A DNA stretch of 59,159 bases from an uncultured Christensenella sp. (GTDB taxonomy: Bacteria > Bacillota > Clostridia > Christensenellales > Borkfalkiaceae), in contig CAJUCM010000002.1 in NCBI GenBank assembly GCA_910585235.1, forward strand, positions 55,418 to 114,576, in the 5' to 3' direction. Made by a program: the position numbers and the translations under genes. Below are positions 1-8,804 of this stretch, piece after piece. A model generated the notes under the pieces. It saw only the letters and a program-made list of their open reading frames with translations. It made no database searches and was not told the origin of the DNA. How positions within the stretch are numbered: position 1 is the first letter of the stretch; each line of letters starts with the position of its first letter.

Positions 1-216
1 CTCAAACAGAATACCAAGAGCCTTTTATCGGAGAATGATTCGCTCTATTATAAAGTATTGCGTTCGGAAGATACGGTCGAGGACGCGATCGACGCGTTTA
101 CCGATAACCGCAGACTCCTTGCCGTCATCGTGAAAGACGGAAAAGGTGAGATACAGAAAATCCTGACCCCGATCGATATTCCCAAATTGATCTCCCTCAT
201 GGACGGGGAAGTATAA
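1..216 (+). CDS. C-terminal fragment of a CBS-domain-like protein
   Basis: An open frame runs in from the left edge and ends at a TAA at 214-216, giving the last 71 residues of a protein. The fragment contains the pattern SEDTVEDAIDAF, then RLLAVIVKDGKGE, then ILTPIDIPKLI, which resembles the second half of a CBS domain (strand-helix, a VxD turn, a T-P-x-D-I helix start). CBS domains bind adenine nucleotides and regulate transporters or enzymes. The rest of the protein lies outside the window, so the full function is unknown. The assignment rests only on the look of this fragment. Confidence 0.5.
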   Translation, partial: LKQNTKSLLSENDSLYYKVLRSEDTVEDAIDAFTDNRRLLAVIVKDGKGEIQKILTPIDIPKLISLMDGEV

Positions 217-299
217 TTATTGCTTATAGACCCTATAAAAAATCGTAAAGGTTCGGGGTGAAAAAATTTCCTTGAAAACCGCGCAAAATTTTCGGAATC

Positions 300-308
300 T
301 GCTATAAT
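300..308 (+). promoter_or_regulatory. Extended -10 promoter upstream of gdhA
   Basis: TGC followed by TATAAT at 303-308 forms an extended -10 element. No good -35 hexamer lies 16-18 bp upstream. It would give a leader of about 75 nt before the gdhA start at 391. Confidence 0.5.
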
Positions 309-390
309 GGTATAGGCGAACCGCGAGAGTGGATTTTAAGGTTTGCAGAGACCGCCGGCACAAAAGACAGAACGGCGCGGGAGAGAACGA

Positions 391-1725
391 ATGCAGTATT
401 TAGAAAAAGTTCTTGCCGAAGTAAAGGCAAAAAATCCGAACGAAAACGAATTTCATCAGGCGGCGACGGAAATTCTTACGAGCCTGAAACCGATGGTGGA
501 GCGTCATCCCGAATATGAAAGAACGGCGCTTTTGGAGCGGTTTGTAGAGCCGGAGCGCACCGTCATGTTCCGCGTTCCGTGGGTGGACGACAAAAATCGT
601 GTTCACGTCAACAAGGGCTACCGCGTGCAGTTCAACAGCGCGATCGGACCTTATAAGGGCGGGATCAGATTCCATCCGACCGTCAATCTCTCCGTCATTA
701 AGTTTTTGGGGCTCGAACAGATTCTCAAAAACAGTCTGACGGGACTTCCGATCGGCGGCGGAAAGGGCGGTTCCGACTTCGATCCCAAGGGGAAGAGCGA
801 TGGCGAGATCATGCGCTTCTGCCAGAGTTTCATGACGGAACTTTACCGCCATATCGGCGCGGATACAGACGTTCCCGCAGGCGACATCGGCGTGGGGGGA
901 AGAGAGATCGGGTATCTTTTCGGGCAGTACAAGCGTCTCAGAAACGAACACGTCGGCGTGTTGACGGGCAGGGGACTCAGTTACGGCGGATCGCTCGCCC
1001 GCACCGAGGCGACGGGCTACGGTCTCGTGTATATGACGGAAGAGGCTCTGAACGCGCGGAACGACGGATTGAACGGCAAAACGGCGATCGTTTCCGGATC
1101 GGGGAACGTTGCGATCTATGCCGTGGAAAAAGCGCAGTCGCTGGGCGCGAAAGTCGTTGCGATGTACGATTCCAACGGCTATGTTTACGATCGGAACGGG
1201 ATTCGGTTGGAGGTCGTCAAACAGATCAAAGAGGTGGAGCGCGGACGGATTTCGGAGTATGCGAAGCGCGTCAAGGGCGCGGAATACCGCGAGGGATGTA
1301 AAGGAATATGGAATATTCCCTGCGACGTCGCTCTGCCCTGCGCGACGCAGAACGAAATCGACGGCGAAAGCGCAAAAGCGCTTGTGAAAAACGGCGTAAA
1401 ACTGATCGGCGAGGGCGCCAATATGCCGACGACGCTCGAAGGGATCGAAACGTTCAAAAAGGCGGGCGTGCTGTTTCTTCCCGCAAAAGCGGCGAACGCG
1501 GGCGGGGTCGCCACGAGCGCGCTCGAAATGGCGCAGTCGAGCGGACGGCTCTTCTGGACGTTTGAAGAGGTGGATCGGAAGCTGAAAAATATTATGGTGA
1601 ATATCTACCGCAATATGGACGCGGCGGCGGAAGAATACGGCATGAAGGGCGACTATGTCGCGGGCGCAAATATTGCAGGTTTCAAAAAGGTGGCGGAAGC
1701 AATGCTTGCGCAGGGCATTGTATAA
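391..1725 (+). CDS. gdhA: Glutamate dehydrogenase (GDH, 444 aa)
   Basis: This is a hexameric-type glutamate dehydrogenase, interconverting glutamate with 2-oxoglutarate and ammonium in the cytoplasm, and a main route of ammonia assimilation in anaerobes. Residues 83-95 (NSAIGPYKGGIRF) and the catalytic-lysine motif IGGGKGGSDFDP (Lys about 125) are intact, as is VPAGDIGVGG (Asp about 165). A GSGNVA nucleotide-binding turn follows in the C-terminal half. I chose the ATG at 391 because GGAGAG sits 7 nt upstream and 444 residues matches the family; an earlier in-frame start at 343 would add 16 unconserved residues. The gene is monocistronic, ending in a strong terminator. NADP specificity is likely from similarity to the short bacterial enzymes but is not proven here. 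Confidence 0.95.
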   Translation: MQYLEKVLAEVKAKNPNENEFHQAATEILTSLKPMVERHPEYERTALLERFVEPERTVMFRVPWVDDKNRVHVNKGYRVQFNSAIGPYKGGIRFHPTVNLSVIKFLGLEQILKNSLTGLPIGGGKGGSDFDPKGKSDGEIMRFCQSFMTELYRHIGADTDVPAGDIGVGGREIGYLFGQYKRLRNEHVGVLTGRGLSYGGSLARTEATGYGLVYMTEEALNARNDGLNGKTAIVSGSGNVAIYAVEKAQSLGAKVVAMYDSNGYVYDRNGIRLEVVKQIKEVERGRISEYAKRVKGAEYREGCKGIWNIPCDVALPCATQNEIDGESAKALVKNGVKLIGEGANMPTTLEGIETFKKAGVLFLPAKAANAGGVATSALEMAQSSGRLFWTFEEVDRKLKNIMVNIYRNMDAAAEEYGMKGDYVAGANIAGFKKVAEAMLAQGIV

Positions 1726-1735
1726 AATGCTTATT

Positions 1736-1768
1736 AAAAAATCCCGTGGGGTTCCACGGGATTTTTTT
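1736..1768 (+). terminator. Rho-independent terminator of gdhA
   Basis: A perfect 9-bp stem (1741-1749 with 1754-1762, loop GGTT) is preceded by an A run and followed by seven T. Confidence 0.93.
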
Positions 1769-1791
1769 GTAAAAAAGGATAAAAATGGCTA

Positions 1792-1820
1792 TTGACAAAT
1801 GACGGAACAGATATTATAAT
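1792..1820 (+). promoter_or_regulatory. Consensus sigma-A promoter for the 1876 lipoprotein gene
   Basis: TTGACA at 1792-1797 and TATAAT at 1815-1820 are separated by exactly 17 bp. Transcription should start near 1827, leaving a leader of about 50 nt with a GGGGGGAAAGG ribosome-binding site. Confidence 0.88.
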
Positions 1821-1875
1821 ATCATTCGGATATATTATCCGAAATACAATTATATTTCTCTAAGGGGGGAAAGGA

Positions 1876-4110
1876 ATGAAGAAAGCACTTTTGACAATGC
1901 TCTCCGCGTCGCTTGTATGCGCCGCCGCGGCAACCGTGTTTGCCGCCTGCGGAGAGGCGAAAACGTACAAAGTTACGTATGAGGGGGGGGGTACTGCCGT
2001 AACGGGCACGGCTCCCGTTGAGGGCGAACACGCAAAGGACGATAAGTTCACGCTGAAAGAGAACACGTTCACCAATGAGGGGTACGAGTTTGACGGTTGG
2101 ACTTACGGCGGAAACACTTATGAGGCGGGCGCGCAGTTTACAATGCCCGAAGCCGACGTAACGTTTACCGCGAAATGGTTGGAACTTTTTACGGTCACAT
2201 ACGCCTGGGACGGCGCTGAAAAGCCCGCGGGAGCGGCGGAGAGCGCTGCGCTTCCCGAAGCGACGGAAGTTGCGGACGGAAAGGCTTATACGCTTCCTAC
2301 GCTCGCGGCGGCGGATAATTATACGTTCACGGGCTGGAAAATCGGTGCCACGGCAGAAGTCAAGGCGGGCGGAAGTTCTTATACCGTGACGGGAGACGTT
2401 ACGCTCACGGCAATGTTTGTGAGAGAGGGTTACTATTCCGTGATTTACAGCCTCGGCGATCATGCGGCGGCGGACGCTACGGTTCCCACGCAGGAAGATA
2501 CGCAAAAGGATGCGGAAGTGATCCTTGCAGGCGCGCCTGCGGCGGCGGAAGGCTGGAAGTTTGCGGGCTGGGAAGTCAAGCAGGGCGAATCCGACGTGAC
2601 GGTTGCGGACGGCAAATTTGCAATGCCGGAAGGAAACGTTACGATCACCGCAAAATGGGAACGCGTTTACGCCGTTCAGTTCCTCGCTTCGGAAGACGCG
2701 ACGGAGGGCGTTTCGGTCAACTATGTGAAAACCGATAAGCTCGGCGAGGGTGAAAACTATCCCGTAAATATTAAGAATACCGACGGCTTTACGGTCAAAG
2801 AGTGGGCGGTCAAGGGCAACACGAGTGTCAAAGCGACTGCGGATACGGTGATTGAGACCCTGTTCGGAAGCGAAGACGCAACGCTGTCGCTCTATCCCGT
2901 AAGCTATCATTTGGAAATCGGCGCAAAGGATCATACGAACGGCTATCCCGGTCTTGAAGCGGCTTGGAACACCACGATCCAAAAGGGCGAAAAGATCGAA
3001 CTGAAAGGCACGATGACTTCTAAGGGCGCTGAGAATTATCAGACGGTGTTTGCTTATCTTTGGAGCGGTGAGACAATCAGCGGTTTATTCCGTATGGATA
3101 ACTGGATTCTCGATTTGGGCAACGTCGGTGCGGGCGCGGATTTATCTGTCGCCGAAAAATGGGCGACGATCGGAAAGAATCCCGATATTGTTTGGGAGGA
3201 TTTCAAAGGGATTATTGCAAATTGCGAACTTACGATAACGCTGAACTGGGTGAGCGATTCGCAGATGAATCTTGAAATGAAAGCCGTAAACGGCGCGAAG
3301 TCTGCAACAATGAGCTTTGCGATTGCGCCTGCGAACGGACAGCAGTTTGCGGAGAACTATAAGTTCGGATTAAATTCGGAATCTTCCTATGCGGAAATTA
3401 CCGAACTGAAAAAGCACACGCATAATTATGGCAATGATGATATTTGTACGGTAGAGGGTTGCAATCAGATAAATCCTGTGCATACGGCGCATAACTGGGT
3501 GAAGGGGGTTTGCAGTATTTGTAACAATATTTGCGCTCATACTACGGTTACAGATAGTTCCTGCTCTGTCTGCGGAGCAACGCTTGTAAACAGTTCGCTT
3601 ACGGTAGATAACACCAACTGGTGGTCAAGCGGTCAATCTTCGGATAAAAACGTTACGATTGCGGCGGGCGAGACGTATGTATTCACAATGCAGTATAGCA
3701 ATTATGCTGCTGCGGAATGGGCGGGCGCAATTTTTGCCGTACGCGAAAACAACGCTGTAACTTATGAAATACGTTATATTGACGGCTGGACGCCGAGTGC
3801 TCCTGCTGGAAAAACTTTGAACGGCTCGGTTGAAGGTACCAATATGGTGCACAACACGCATGATAATGCAACTCTTCCCGAATCGCGTTTACAGGTTCTC
3901 GTTTCGTTGAACGCAGAAGGAAAGATGAGAATCATTTGCAATAAGTATGCGAAAGAAGACGTGAATATGGAGAATGTTTTGGCAACGAGAATCATGGAAA
4001 TCACGGGTCTCAACGTATCGGGTACCGTACAATTCGGTATCTCGAACGCTGACGGATCGGCATTTGAAAGCAATACCGTAAACGTCGTTAAAGCAACATA
4101 TAGCGCTTAA
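1876..4110 (+). CDS. Surface lipoprotein with InlB-type (Flg_new) repeats and Cys/His-rich motifs (744 aa)
   Basis: The protein starts with a lipoprotein signal peptide: MKKALLT, a hydrophobic stretch, then the lipobox-like FAAC with Cys25 as the expected lipid anchor. Three or so tandem repeats of the Listeria-Bacteroides (InlB B-repeat) type follow at about residues 31-260, each ending in a pattern such as GWTYGG...FTMPEADVTFTAKW. A middle beta-rich region (about 300-515) has no recognised domain. Around residues 515-570 there are HTHNYGNDDICTVEGC and NWVKGVCSICN, a Cys/His motif often seen between domains of clostridial surface proteins. The C-terminal 180 residues resemble a carbohydrate-binding jelly-roll but I cannot name a family. 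The role is probably adhesion or glycan binding. A run of nine G at 1983-1991 lies 36 codons into the gene. It has its own promoter and terminator. Confidence 0.8.
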   Translation: MKKALLTMLSASLVCAAAATVFAACGEAKTYKVTYEGGGTAVTGTAPVEGEHAKDDKFTLKENTFTNEGYEFDGWTYGGNTYEAGAQFTMPEADVTFTAKWLELFTVTYAWDGAEKPAGAAESAALPEATEVADGKAYTLPTLAAADNYTFTGWKIGATAEVKAGGSSYTVTGDVTLTAMFVREGYYSVIYSLGDHAAADATVPTQEDTQKDAEVILAGAPAAAEGWKFAGWEVKQGESDVTVADGKFAMPEGNVTITAKWERVYAVQFLASEDATEGVSVNYVKTDKLGEGENYPVNIKNTDGFTVKEWAVKGNTSVKATADTVIETLFGSEDATLSLYPVSYHLEIGAKDHTNGYPGLEAAWNTTIQKGEKIELKGTMTSKGAENYQTVFAYLWSGETISGLFRMDNWILDLGNVGAGADLSVAEKWATIGKNPDIVWEDFKGIIANCELTITLNWVSDSQMNLEMKAVNGAKSATMSFAIAPANGQQFAENYKFGLNSESSYAEITELKKHTHNYGNDDICTVEGCNQINPVHTAHNWVKGVCSICNNICAHTTVTDSSCSVCGATLVNSSLTVDNTNWWSSGQSSDKNVTIAAGETYVFTMQYSNYAAAEWAGAIFAVRENNAVTYEIRYIDGWTPSAPAGKTLNGSVEGTNMVHNTHDNATLPESRLQVLVSLNAEGKMRIICNKYAKEDVNMENVLATRIMEITGLNVSGTVQFGISNADGSAFESNTVNVVKATYSA

Positions 4111-4136
4111 TCAAAAACTGAAAACCATATCGGTTT

Positions 4137-4166
4137 ACTCTCTCCGAATTTCGGGGAGAGTTTTTT
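4137..4166 (+). terminator. Terminator of the surface lipoprotein gene
   Basis: An 11-bp stem with one G-T pair (4137-4147 with 4151-4161) has a tight loop and is followed by a T run to 4166. Confidence 0.88.
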
Positions 4167-4213
4167 GTGTAAAACAAGCTGAAAATATTTTTTGACAAAT
4201 TGCCGTAAAACGA

Positions 4214-4242
4214 ATGACAAACGGCGGCAATTCTTTTATAAT
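4214..4242 (+). promoter_or_regulatory. Promoter for the Na/Pi cotransporter gene, with an inverted repeat
   Basis: ATGACA at 4214-4219 and TATAAT at 4237-4242 are spaced by 17 bp. The -35 lies between an ATTGCCG and a CGGCAAT half-site (about 4199-4205 and 4226-4232), which may be an operator. A TTGACA at 4192 is too far from this -10 to be its partner. Confidence 0.65.
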
Positions 4243-4285
4243 AGATAAGCGGAGTTCTGTCGTTACGATCAGAGGATAAGAATAT

Positions 4286-5962
4286 ATGGGATACGTCTAT
4301 ATTATTTTAGAGATTTTGGGGGGAATGGGAGCTTTGCTCGTCGGCATGAAAATGCTCTCCGAAAATCTCACCAGGCTTGCGCACAACAAATTGCAGACCA
4401 TGCTCAACAAGACGGCGAAGAACCGTTTCGCCTGTGTGGGGATCGGTACGGCGGTCACCGTGCTCGGTCAGAGTTCGTCGTTTACAACCGTCATGGTCGT
4501 GGGTCTCGTCAATGCGGGGATCATGACCCTATTCCAGGCGACTGCAATGATCATGGGCGCGAACATCGGAACGACGCTCGTCACCTGGATCGTCGCGCTG
4601 AGCGAAATCGAAATCACAACGTTTTTCCTTGCCTGTGCCGCCGTCGGCGCGCTCATGCTCATGATTTCCAAACGGGAAAAAGTAAAATCGATCGGGAGCG
4701 CCTTGGCGGGTTTCGGTATTATCTTTGTGGGAATGCTTGTCATGAAAAACGCTTTCCCCACGGAGGGCGAAGAGTTTGAAGCGATGCAACGGGTGTTCGG
4801 CGCCAAGATTCACCCGATTTTACTGCTCCTGATCGGCGCTGTTTTTACGGGCGCGGTGCAGGCGTCCTCGGCGGTCAATGCGATTGTGATCGCCATGACG
4901 GCAAGCGGGATCATGATCGGCGGAAGCGACGCGAGCAACGCGCTCTACTTTATCATTATCGGATCGAATATCGGCACCTGTATCACGGCGCTCATCTCTT
5001 CGATCGGCGCAAACCCCAACGCAAAGCGCGCCGCGCTCATTCACTTTCTCTTTAATTTCTTCGGCGCGATCATCTTTGCCGTGATCCTTCTTGCATGGGA
5101 GGGCTTTGCCGATACGCTTCTGACACCCGTATTTCCGAACGATCCGGAAATGAGGATCGCGTTCTTCCATACGATTTTCAACGTTACCTGTACGGTTGTT
5201 TTCCTGCCTTTTATCAATCTCTTTGTCAAATTGGCGAATCTGTTGGTGCGCGGAAAAAAGAAAAAAGGGGAAGAGGATGTGCCCCTGCCCACGGAACTTG
5301 ACGAGCGTCTTTTGGCTTCGCCCTCCGTCGCGCTCGGATACCTGTATCAGGAAACGGGAAAAATCTTTGCCTATGCCATGAATACGCTGGATATGTCGTT
5401 CGGCGCATTCCTGAAAAAAGATACCGATGCCAAAGAGAAGGTGGCGGAACATAACGGCGAACTTGCCGTGGCAAACAAGAAAGTCGTCTCCTATCTGATC
5501 AAACTCTCTGCTTCGTCGCTTGCGATCGACGAGGAAAAGACGGTCTCGTCCCTGCACTACGTTCTCAACGATATTATGCGTATCGGCGAACTTGCCGACA
5601 ACGTCACAAAATATACGGGTCATTACGTCAACGATAAGCTCGTGTTTTCGCAGGAGTTTTTATCGGGGCTGGAAGGTATGTACGATAAAATCAAAAACCT
5701 TTATGCTTTTGCGAGCGACGCGTTCCTCAACAGGGACGCGGCAAAACTTGCGGAAGTGGATATTCAGGAAGATGCGATCGATAAGGACAGGCGTAAACTT
5801 GTCTCCACGCATATCGAGCGCCTCAACGAGGGAAAATGCCAGCCGCAAAATTCGAGCGTGTTCATCAATCTTGTCGGCAATCTGGAACGTGCCGCGGACC
5901 ATATTACTTACATAGCGCACTCGATCGAAGAATCCGGCGAGAGCAAAGAAATTACGGCATAG
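4286..5962 (+). CDS. Na+/phosphate cotransporter family protein with PhoU-like tail (558 aa)
   Basis: The N-terminal 330 residues are a polytopic membrane domain with the two inverted Na_Pi_cotrans repeats. Each carries the family's glutamine/serine-rich signature: TVLGQSSSFTTVM near residue 60 and GAVQASSAVNAIVIA near residue 195. GANIGTT and GSNIGTCITA follow each repeat. After a charged loop (RGKKKKGEED) comes a roughly 200-residue helical PhoU-like domain, as in the YjbB/NptA group. It should sit in the cytoplasmic membrane and import phosphate with sodium, though some relatives export phosphate. The length is normal. The next gene starts 25 bp downstream with no terminator between, so read-through is likely. 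Confidence 0.9.
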   Translation: MGYVYIILEILGGMGALLVGMKMLSENLTRLAHNKLQTMLNKTAKNRFACVGIGTAVTVLGQSSSFTTVMVVGLVNAGIMTLFQATAMIMGANIGTTLVTWIVALSEIEITTFFLACAAVGALMLMISKREKVKSIGSALAGFGIIFVGMLVMKNAFPTEGEEFEAMQRVFGAKIHPILLLLIGAVFTGAVQASSAVNAIVIAMTASGIMIGGSDASNALYFIIIGSNIGTCITALISSIGANPNAKRAALIHFLFNFFGAIIFAVILLAWEGFADTLLTPVFPNDPEMRIAFFHTIFNVTCTVVFLPFINLFVKLANLLVRGKKKKGEEDVPLPTELDERLLASPSVALGYLYQETGKIFAYAMNTLDMSFGAFLKKDTDAKEKVAEHNGELAVANKKVVSYLIKLSASSLAIDEEKTVSSLHYVLNDIMRIGELADNVTKYTGHYVNDKLVFSQEFLSGLEGMYDKIKNLYAFASDAFLNRDAAKLAEVDIQEDAIDKDRRKLVSTHIERLNEGKCQPQNSSVFINLVGNLERAADHITYIAHSIEESGESKEITA

Positions 5963-5987
5963 CGCTAATCGTATAGAAGGGGATTTT

Positions 5988-7937
5988 ATGAAAATTCAAT
6001 TTACGCGTGAGAATAAAAAACCCGTTTCCAAAGGCACGATCGGTCTTTTTATCGAAGATATCAACTACGCGATCGACGGCGGTCTGAACGCCGAAATGCT
6101 GGAAAATCCCAATTTCGAGGCGAAAGACGCCTATGGAAAGCGGGATCATTATACCGTGACGAACGACGGCGGCTATGCGTGGGAAGCCTTTCCCGACGAT
6201 CAATCGGCGCTGTTGAAAATCAAAACCGACCGCGCGCTCTTTCCCGAAAATCCGCACTATATGCGTCTTTCGTCCTTGGTTGCGGGCGGCGGCATGAAGA
6301 ATAAAGCGTTTGACGGAATTTATTTTGAAGCGGGCAAAAAGTATGCGGTTTCTTTCTATGCCCGTTCGTATGACTATAAAGGCGCGGTGTTTGTCGGCGT
6401 CTATCAGAGCGGCGAGCTTGCCGTCGGAAAAAAAATAACGTTGAAAACGGACGGAAGATGGCGGCGTTATCAGTTTACTTTGAAGAGTAAAGTCTCCGTC
6501 GATCGCGGAAATTTTGCCGTGACCCTCTTAAAATGCGGCACGGTGCATTTCGACTGTTTTTCCATGATTCCCGAAAACGCCGTCTGCGGCGTATTCCGCC
6601 GCGACCTCGTGAATTACATGAAGGAATTGCAGCCGGGATTTCTGCGCTTTCCGGGCGGCTGCGTCGTCGAGGGGAACAACCTCGAAAACAGGTATCTCTG
6701 GAAAAATTCGATCGGACAGAAGGAGCGCCGTAAACACAACTGGAACCGTTGGGCGGTGCATGCGGCGGATGAGAGCAACAATTTCCGCACGGCGTTTTCG
6801 CACTACGGGCAGACGCTCGGAATCGGCTATTACGAATATTTTAGACTGTGCGAATATTTAGGCGCAAAACCGTTCCCCGTCGTCAGCGCAGGAATCGCCT
6901 GCCAGTATATGTCCACCGAATTTGTTCCGCTTGAAAGCCCCGAATTCGAGGCGTATATTCAGGACGCGCTCGACGTTGTAGAGTTTGCACGCGGGGGCGC
7001 GGATACCATGTGGGGAAAAGTGCGTTCGGATATGGGGCACCCTCAGCCCTTTGCGCTCGAATATTTAGGGATCGGCAACGAGCAGTGGCTTGCCGAAGTT
7101 GACGGAAAAAGCAACGAATTTTATAAGCGCTTCGAGATTTTTGAAAAGCGCATTCATGAGAAATATCCCGATCTGAAAATAATCGGCACGGTGGGTCCCG
7201 AAGTCGGAACGCCCGCGCATAAAAGCGCCTGGGAGTGGACGCGGAAAAATCTTGCGAAAAATCCCGATTTTGTCTATGCTTCCGACGAGCATTTTTACGT
7301 TTCTCCCGACTGGCTGTATGAGAACGTTCACATGTACGACGACTATCCGAGAGAGGGAAAAGTATGTGCGGGCGAATATGCGGCGCACGTTCCGGGGGCG
7401 GATTGCAGGCTCTTCAACGCACCGCAGGCAAACTGCTGGGAAGGGGGACTTGCGGAGGCGGCGTTCATGACGGGCATGGAACAGAATGCCGACGTCGTCG
7501 TTATGGCATCCTACGCGCCGCTCTTTGCGCGGCTCGGCTATGCGCAGTGGAGCCCCGATCTCATCTGGTTTGACGGGAAAGATTCCTATGCGACTGCAAA
7601 CTATTACGTTCAGCAGTTGTTCAGCCGTTATGCGGGGGATTTCGTTCTGCCCACGTCGGCGGACGAAAAAAACAAGCTCTATGCTTCGGCGGTCGAGCGG
7701 GACGGCATGGTGTTTGTGAAAGCCGTCAACGCTTCCGACGGGGAGATCGAAGTGGAGATTGAGGGAGACTTCGATTTCGGCTCTCTGACGCGCATCCTGC
7801 GCTTGGAGGGGCAGAAGAGCGACTACAACACCATGGACGAACCCGATAAAATTTCTCCCGTGGAAGTCGCGCCCGTCTCCGCGCGCGCCGTCACGTTACC
7901 GCCGAGAAGTTTGAGCGTGCTCGTATTTATGAAATAA
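5988..7937 (+). CDS. GH51 alpha-L-arabinofuranosidase (649 aa)
   Basis: This is a retaining glycosidase that removes arabinofuranosyl side chains from arabinan or arabinoxylan. The start matches GH51: a short beta-strand, then SKGTIGLFIEDINYAIDGG. The acid/base Glu lies in GIGNEQW (about residue 365) and the nucleophile Glu in SDEHFYVSP (about residue 434), at the expected spacing. A carbohydrate-binding-like segment at about residues 90-190 (FYARSYDYKGAVFVGVYQ) precedes the barrel, and a beta-sandwich ends the protein. No signal peptide is visible, so it probably acts on imported oligosaccharides. AAGGGGA lies 7 nt before the ATG. It is tightly followed by an unrelated RNA-modification pair. 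Confidence 0.93.
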   Translation: MKIQFTRENKKPVSKGTIGLFIEDINYAIDGGLNAEMLENPNFEAKDAYGKRDHYTVTNDGGYAWEAFPDDQSALLKIKTDRALFPENPHYMRLSSLVAGGGMKNKAFDGIYFEAGKKYAVSFYARSYDYKGAVFVGVYQSGELAVGKKITLKTDGRWRRYQFTLKSKVSVDRGNFAVTLLKCGTVHFDCFSMIPENAVCGVFRRDLVNYMKELQPGFLRFPGGCVVEGNNLENRYLWKNSIGQKERRKHNWNRWAVHAADESNNFRTAFSHYGQTLGIGYYEYFRLCEYLGAKPFPVVSAGIACQYMSTEFVPLESPEFEAYIQDALDVVEFARGGADTMWGKVRSDMGHPQPFALEYLGIGNEQWLAEVDGKSNEFYKRFEIFEKRIHEKYPDLKIIGTVGPEVGTPAHKSAWEWTRKNLAKNPDFVYASDEHFYVSPDWLYENVHMYDDYPREGKVCAGEYAAHVPGADCRLFNAPQANCWEGGLAEAAFMTGMEQNADVVVMASYAPLFARLGYAQWSPDLIWFDGKDSYATANYYVQQLFSRYAGDFVLPTSADEKNKLYASAVERDGMVFVKAVNASDGEIEVEIEGDFDFGSLTRILRLEGQKSDYNTMDEPDKISPVEVAPVSARAVTLPPRSLSVLVFMK

Positions 7938-7946
7938 GGTAAAATT

Positions 7947-8804
7947 ATGATACGGCTTGCAGATCAATGGAAAGATTATTCCGTCATCGCCACGGGCGAC
8001 GGATACAAACTCGAACGCTGGGGCGAGATCGTTTTGCTCCGTCCCGATCCGCAGGTCATCTGGGGCGCGCAACGCGACCTCTTTTCCTATCCCGTGCACG
8101 CCGTTTATCGCCGGAGCGAAAAAGGCGGCGGCGGTTGGGAATATAAAAAAGCCGTCCCTGAGAGCTGGAAAATCACGTATTCCGATCTGACGTTCCGCGT
8201 AAAACCCATGGGGTTCAAGCATACGGGGCTTTTCCCCGAACAGGCGGTCAACTGGGACAGATGTTCCGGATTGATCAAAGACGCGGGGCGTAAAATCAAA
8301 ATTCTGAACTTATTCGCCTATACGGGCGGAGCGAGCGTTGCGCTTTGCAAGGCGGGCGCGGAAGTGACGCACGTCGATGCGGCAAAAGGCATGGTGGAGC
8401 GTGCGGGCGAGAATGCGCGCCTTTCGGGGATCACAGAGGGGATACGGTATATCGTAGACGACTGTATCAAGTTCGTGCGCCGTGAAATAAGGCGCGGAAA
8501 CAAATACGATGCGATCGTCATGGATCCGCCCTCCTACGGAAGAGGACCGAACGGGGAGATGTGGAAGATCGAGTCCGACTTATTTCCGTTCGTAAAGCTC
8601 TGCGCGGAACTATTGTCGGATCATCCTTTGTTCTTTTTGATCAACAGTTATACGACGGGTTTACAGCCCGCGGTGCTCGACAATCTTCTTGCCCTTGCGC
8701 TTGCGGGCAGAAAGGGCAGAACGGAATCATACGAGGTGGGGCTTCCCACGGAAGAAGGCTTGGCGCTGCCCTGCGGCGCGGGAGGGATTTTTATTCATGA
8801 CTGA
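7947..8804 (+). CDS. Class I SAM-dependent RNA methyltransferase, RlmI/RlmK-like (285 aa)
   Basis: The protein has an N-terminal beta domain and a C-terminal Rossmann methyltransferase domain. The SAM-binding motif I is LNLFAYTGGASVAL (about residues 117-130), with VDAAKGMVERAGENA as motif II and VMDPPSYGRG as the catalytic motif IV. These match the family that methylates 23S rRNA cytosine or guanine. It lacks the extra N-terminal PUA domain of E. coli RlmI, so the target base cannot be given. It overlaps the next pseudouridine synthase gene by 8 nt, suggesting translational coupling of two RNA-modifying enzymes. Confidence 0.88.
   Translation: MIRLADQWKDYSVIATGDGYKLERWGEIVLLRPDPQVIWGAQRDLFSYPVHAVYRRSEKGGGGWEYKKAVPESWKITYSDLTFRVKPMGFKHTGLFPEQAVNWDRCSGLIKDAGRKIKILNLFAYTGGASVALCKAGAEVTHVDAAKGMVERAGENARLSGITEGIRYIVDDCIKFVRREIRRGNKYDAIVMDPPSYGRGPNGEMWKIESDLFPFVKLCAELLSDHPLFFLINSYTTGLQPAVLDNLLALALAGRKGRTESYEVGLPTEEGLALPCGAGGIFIHD

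Noticed and set aside
4192..4242. TTGACA at 4192 paired with TATAAT at 4237
   Set aside because: The spacing is 39 bp, too long; ATGACA at 4214 gives the correct 17 bp.
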